This document shows, piece after piece, positions 61,590 to 64,000 of a stretch of 64,000 nucleotides of DNA. Origin of the DNA: Chloroflexota bacterium (GTDB taxonomy: Bacteria > Chloroflexota > Anaerolineae > Anaerolineales > Villigracilaceae); NCBI GenBank assembly GCA_016191845.1, contig JACPVF010000014.1, positions 23,454 through 87,453 of the forward strand, written 5' to 3'. The translations under genes and the position numbers were made by a program. Position 1 is the stretch's first letter. Each line of letters begins with the position of its first letter. The notes beneath the pieces were generated by a model. It was not told the DNA's origin and searched no databases. It saw only the letters and a list, made by a program, of their open reading frames with translations.

Positions 61590-62591
61590 ATGACCGACTT
61601 ATCCACCACCTATCTCGGCCTAAAGCTCAAGAATCCGCTCGTAGCCTCGGCCTCTCCCCTTTCCAAGAAACTGGACAAAGCCAAGCAACTCGAAGAAGCA
61701 GGCATCTCCGCTGTTGTGATGTATTCACTCTTCGAGGAGCAGATCATTCACGAAAGTCTCGAACTGGACCATTACCTGACCCGCAGCAGTGACACTGGCG
61801 CTGAAGCCATGTCCTACTTTCCCGAGTCTGGGACCTACAGTCTGGGCCCCGATAAATACCTCGAGATGGTTTCCAGCCTGAAGAAAACGCTCAGCATCCC
61901 CGTCATCGGCAGCCTGAACGGCGTCTCCCGCGGCGGCTGGACCCGCTACGCCCGCCGCATTCAGGACGCTGGTGCTGACGCCCTCGAACTGAATCTGTAC
62001 TACATGGCCACCGACCCCAACTTGAAGAGCGAGGACCTCGAAAACGCCCAGGTTGAATTGGTCTCCGAAGTCAGTTCAGCCATTCAAATCCCACTGGCGG
62101 TTAAACTCAGCCCCTACATCACCAGCCTATCGAATTTTGCTCATCGTTTGGTTGATGCGGGCGCCAAGGGCCTGGTGCTGTTCAATCGCTTCTATCAACC
62201 CGATTTCGATCTGGATGAACTGGAAATCGTCCACAGCCTGGACCTGAGCACCTCCGCCGAGCTGCGTCTGCCCTTACGTTGGGTCTCGATCCTCAGTGGC
62301 AGGACCCAGGCCGATCTTGCCATCACCAGCGGAGTTCATACCGCCGCTGATGTACTCAAGGGCATGATGGCAGGCGCCAAGGTCACGATGATGGCCTCCG
62401 CCCTGCTCCAGAACGGCCCGAAGATCGTCGCTCCCATGCTGGACCAGATCCAGGCCTGGATGAAGGAGCGCGAGTACGAATCCATCCAGCAGATGCAGGG
62501 CAGCATGAGCCAGCAGGCCGTGGCCGAACCAGCTGCCTTTGAGCGTGCCAATTACATGAAGGTGTTGGATTCCTTCCGCAACCTGCCCTAG
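61590..62591 (+). CDS. Dihydroorotate dehydrogenase-like protein
   Basis: 333 aa; start [35 protein letters not shown] and a C-terminal phosphate-binding [16 protein letters not shown] show a DHOD-type FMN barrel. The catalytic-loop Cys/Ser of true PyrD is not obvious, and the gene follows nifJ, as this family often does. A role with PFOR is inferred; orotate synthesis is less likely. Confidence 0.75.
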   Translation: MTDLSTTYLGLKLKNPLVASASPLSKKLDKAKQLEEAGISAVVMYSLFEEQIIHESLELDHYLTRSSDTGAEAMSYFPESGTYSLGPDKYLEMVSSLKKTLSIPVIGSLNGVSRGGWTRYARRIQDAGADALELNLYYMATDPNLKSEDLENAQVELVSEVSSAIQIPLAVKLSPYITSLSNFAHRLVDAGAKGLVLFNRFYQPDFDLDELEIVHSLDLSTSAELRLPLRWVSILSGRTQADLAITSGVHTAADVLKGMMAGAKVTMMASALLQNGPKIVAPMLDQIQAWMKEREYESIQQMQGSMSQQAVAEPAAFERANYMKVLDSFRNLP

Positions 62592-62603
62592 CCAGCCAGA
62601 CAA

Positions 62604-62638
62604 CAAAAAAGACCGCCGTAAACGGCGGTCTTTTTTGT
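62604..62638. terminator. Bidirectional terminator
   Basis: Stem AAAAAAGACCGCCG / CGGCGGTCTTTTTT with loop TAAA, between convergent DHOD-like and infA genes. Confidence 0.9.
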
Positions 62639-62657
62639 TGCAATAAATGCAGGAGGG

Positions 62658-62918
62658 CTAACTCAGCGACTCGAGGGTGGTGCTGCCATTGGCGTTCTTG
62701 CGATGGCGGAATGTGATACGCCCACGGGTCAGATCGTACGGAGACATTTCGACTGAGACACGGTCCCCCAACAGAATGCGGATGTAATACTTGCGCATCT
62801 TACCGGAAAGATAGGCCAGCACCTGGTGGCCGTTATCCAGTTTCACATGGAACTGTGTCCCTGGAAGCGCCTCCACAACGGTGCCTTCCATCTTGATTTT
62901 GCCTTCATCTTTTGCCAT
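62658..62918 (-). CDS. infA: Translation initiation factor IF-1
   Basis: 86 aa from ATG 62918 (AGGAGGTCGC). [20 protein letters not shown] and [19 protein letters not shown] are the S1/OB-fold signatures; the C-terminus has about ten extra residues. Downstream of rpsU on the same strand. Confidence 0.94.
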   Translation of the reverse strand: MAKDEGKIKMEGTVVEALPGTQFHVKLDNGHQVLAYLSGKMRKYYIRILLGDRVSVEMSPYDLTRGRITFRHRKNANGSTTLESLS

Positions 62919-62952
62919 GCGACCTCCTGACATGGACCAAAATGGCCCAGAC

Positions 62953-63150
62953 TTACTCGTTATCCTTGAACTGGCGACGCTTGATGCGGCGGATCGCCTT
63001 CTTCTTCTCCATGCGGCGCTGTTCACTCTTGGAGACGAACCAGCGTTTGCGGCGCACGGTGCTTAAAATTCCGCTCTTGACGATTTTCTTGCGAAACCGC
63101 TTGAGCAGGGAGTCTTGCGACTCACCATTGCGCAAATTGACAACAGCCAC
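62953..63150 (-). CDS. rpsU: 30S ribosomal protein S21
   Basis: 65 aa. The GTG at 63150 is chosen because AGGAGGTG stands 8 nt upstream; a GTG at 63159 would sit inside that ribosome-binding site. [20 protein letters not shown] then [14 protein letters not shown] are S21 signatures with a basic C-terminus. Confidence 0.88.
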   Translation of the reverse strand: MAVVNLRNGESQDSLLKRFRKKIVKSGILSTVRRKRWFVSKSEQRRMEKKKAIRRIKRRQFKDNE

Positions 63151-63367
63151 GAAATTCACCTCCTTTCGAACAGGCCTTCATAAAAAGAAAACCTCGGACT
63201 TAGAAAGACAAGCCGAGGGACACATCAGGAAGAAACGACATACATGATCAGGCGATCAAACAGACGCTTCACACTCCTCATTGTGAAAAGGTGGGATGGA
63301 ACCCTCAGCCAAGTCAGCGTGGGCATTATACTATACAAGCATAATGCTGAGAAGATTTTAATGTTGT

Positions 63368-63385
63368 CGGGGTAAAAAAGCCCCG
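63368..63385 (-). terminator. Hairpin downstream of 5S rRNA
   Basis: 5-bp stem CGGGG / CCCCG with an A/T-rich loop (TAAAAAAG), just after the 5S gene in the transcribed direction; probable rRNA operon end, weak stem. Confidence 0.4.
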
Positions 63386-63406
63386 AGATTATTAAAAGAA
63401 AAGTCT

Positions 63407-63522
63407 CTTGGCAATGACCTACTCTCCCAGGAGGCCTCCCTCCAAGTACCATCGGCGCTGACGTGCTTAACTTCCGGGTTCGGGATGTAACCGGGTGTAC
63501 CCACGTCGCTCAAATCACCAAG
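63407..63522 (-). rRNA. rrf: 5S ribosomal RNA
   Basis: About 116 nt. The reverse strand reads TTGGTGATTTGAGCGACGTG at the 5' side, contains CCCGAACCCGGAAGTTAAGC and ends in AGTAGGTCATTGCCAAG, the universal 5S pattern with pairing ends (CTTGG / CCAAG). Confidence 0.93.
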
Positions 63523-63597
63523 AGACAATTTCACTAGGTTGGTCTGAACAGCAATCGAATGTAGTTTTTTTGAAAAGTACCAAGTTCTCCGCACCAC

Positions 63598-64000
<403 letters not shown>

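Overview
The window looks like the chromosome of an anaerobic or facultative Chloroflexota bacterium of the Anaerolineae type. This is an inference from high G+C coding, leaderless-looking promoters, many short intergenic palindromes, an archaeal-like mevalonate gene set, Hdr-Mvh hydrogenase genes, pyruvate:ferredoxin oxidoreductase and TMO-like accessory genes; no database search was possible.

Region 1 (1 to about 12,900) reads as one end of an integrated mobile element. A leftward, tightly coupled operon (7422 down to 252) encodes two tiny proteins, ParA, a ParB-like partner with two repeats, a 65-aa protein, a DnaA-domain-I protein separated by an in-frame amber codon from a probable replication protein, a DUF192-like protein, a TadC-like membrane protein and an LCP-family protein; a Flp pilin runs off the left edge. 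To the right lie a two-TM protein, an excisionase-like HTH protein and two tandem large serine recombinases. The second recombinase overlaps, tail to tail, the 3' end of a host DUF35 gene, which marks a likely attachment site.

Region 2 (12,875-28,573) is host energy and isoprenoid metabolism. hdrCBA-mvhDGA plus a maturation protease form an electron-bifurcating hydrogenase/heterodisulfide-reductase-like complex. A leftward mevalonate set follows (HMG-CoA reductase, HMG-CoA synthase, an acetyl-ester hydrolase, a thiolase-fold protein that lacks its expected catalytic residues), then a BaiN-type flavoprotein, with a GAF sensor kinase divergent from HMG-CoA reductase.

Region 3 (28,574-43,540) is housekeeping: a dnaA locus with a possible origin, an acyltransferase, rpsB-tsf, pyrH, frr, uppS-cdsA, glpX, an ABC-F protein, then an A+T-rich lipoprotein and a secreted GH44-like glycoside hydrolase with three SLH domains.

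Region 4 (43,676-53,965) is the most interesting block: a rightward methyl-transfer island. It has a corrinoid protein, a homologue of monomethylamine methyltransferase MtmB with leucine where pyrrolysine is expected, a YkoEDC-like ECF transporter, a small 'virulence factor' family protein, a RACo-type corrinoid activator, a homocysteine methyltransferase-like protein and a UroD/MtaA-like protein. Together they could import a methylated compound, demethylate it on cobalamin and pass the methyl group on.

Region 5 (53,978-64,000) holds a polytopic membrane protein, a LysM lipoprotein, a Nudix hydrolase, a DUF4406 protein, nifJ with a Rex/CRP-like palindrome, a dihydroorotate-dehydrogenase-like gene, and leftward rpsU-infA, 5S rRNA and the 3' end of 23S rRNA. 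Short palindromic repeats are scattered from about 15 kb to 53 kb and three of them lie in frame inside genes.
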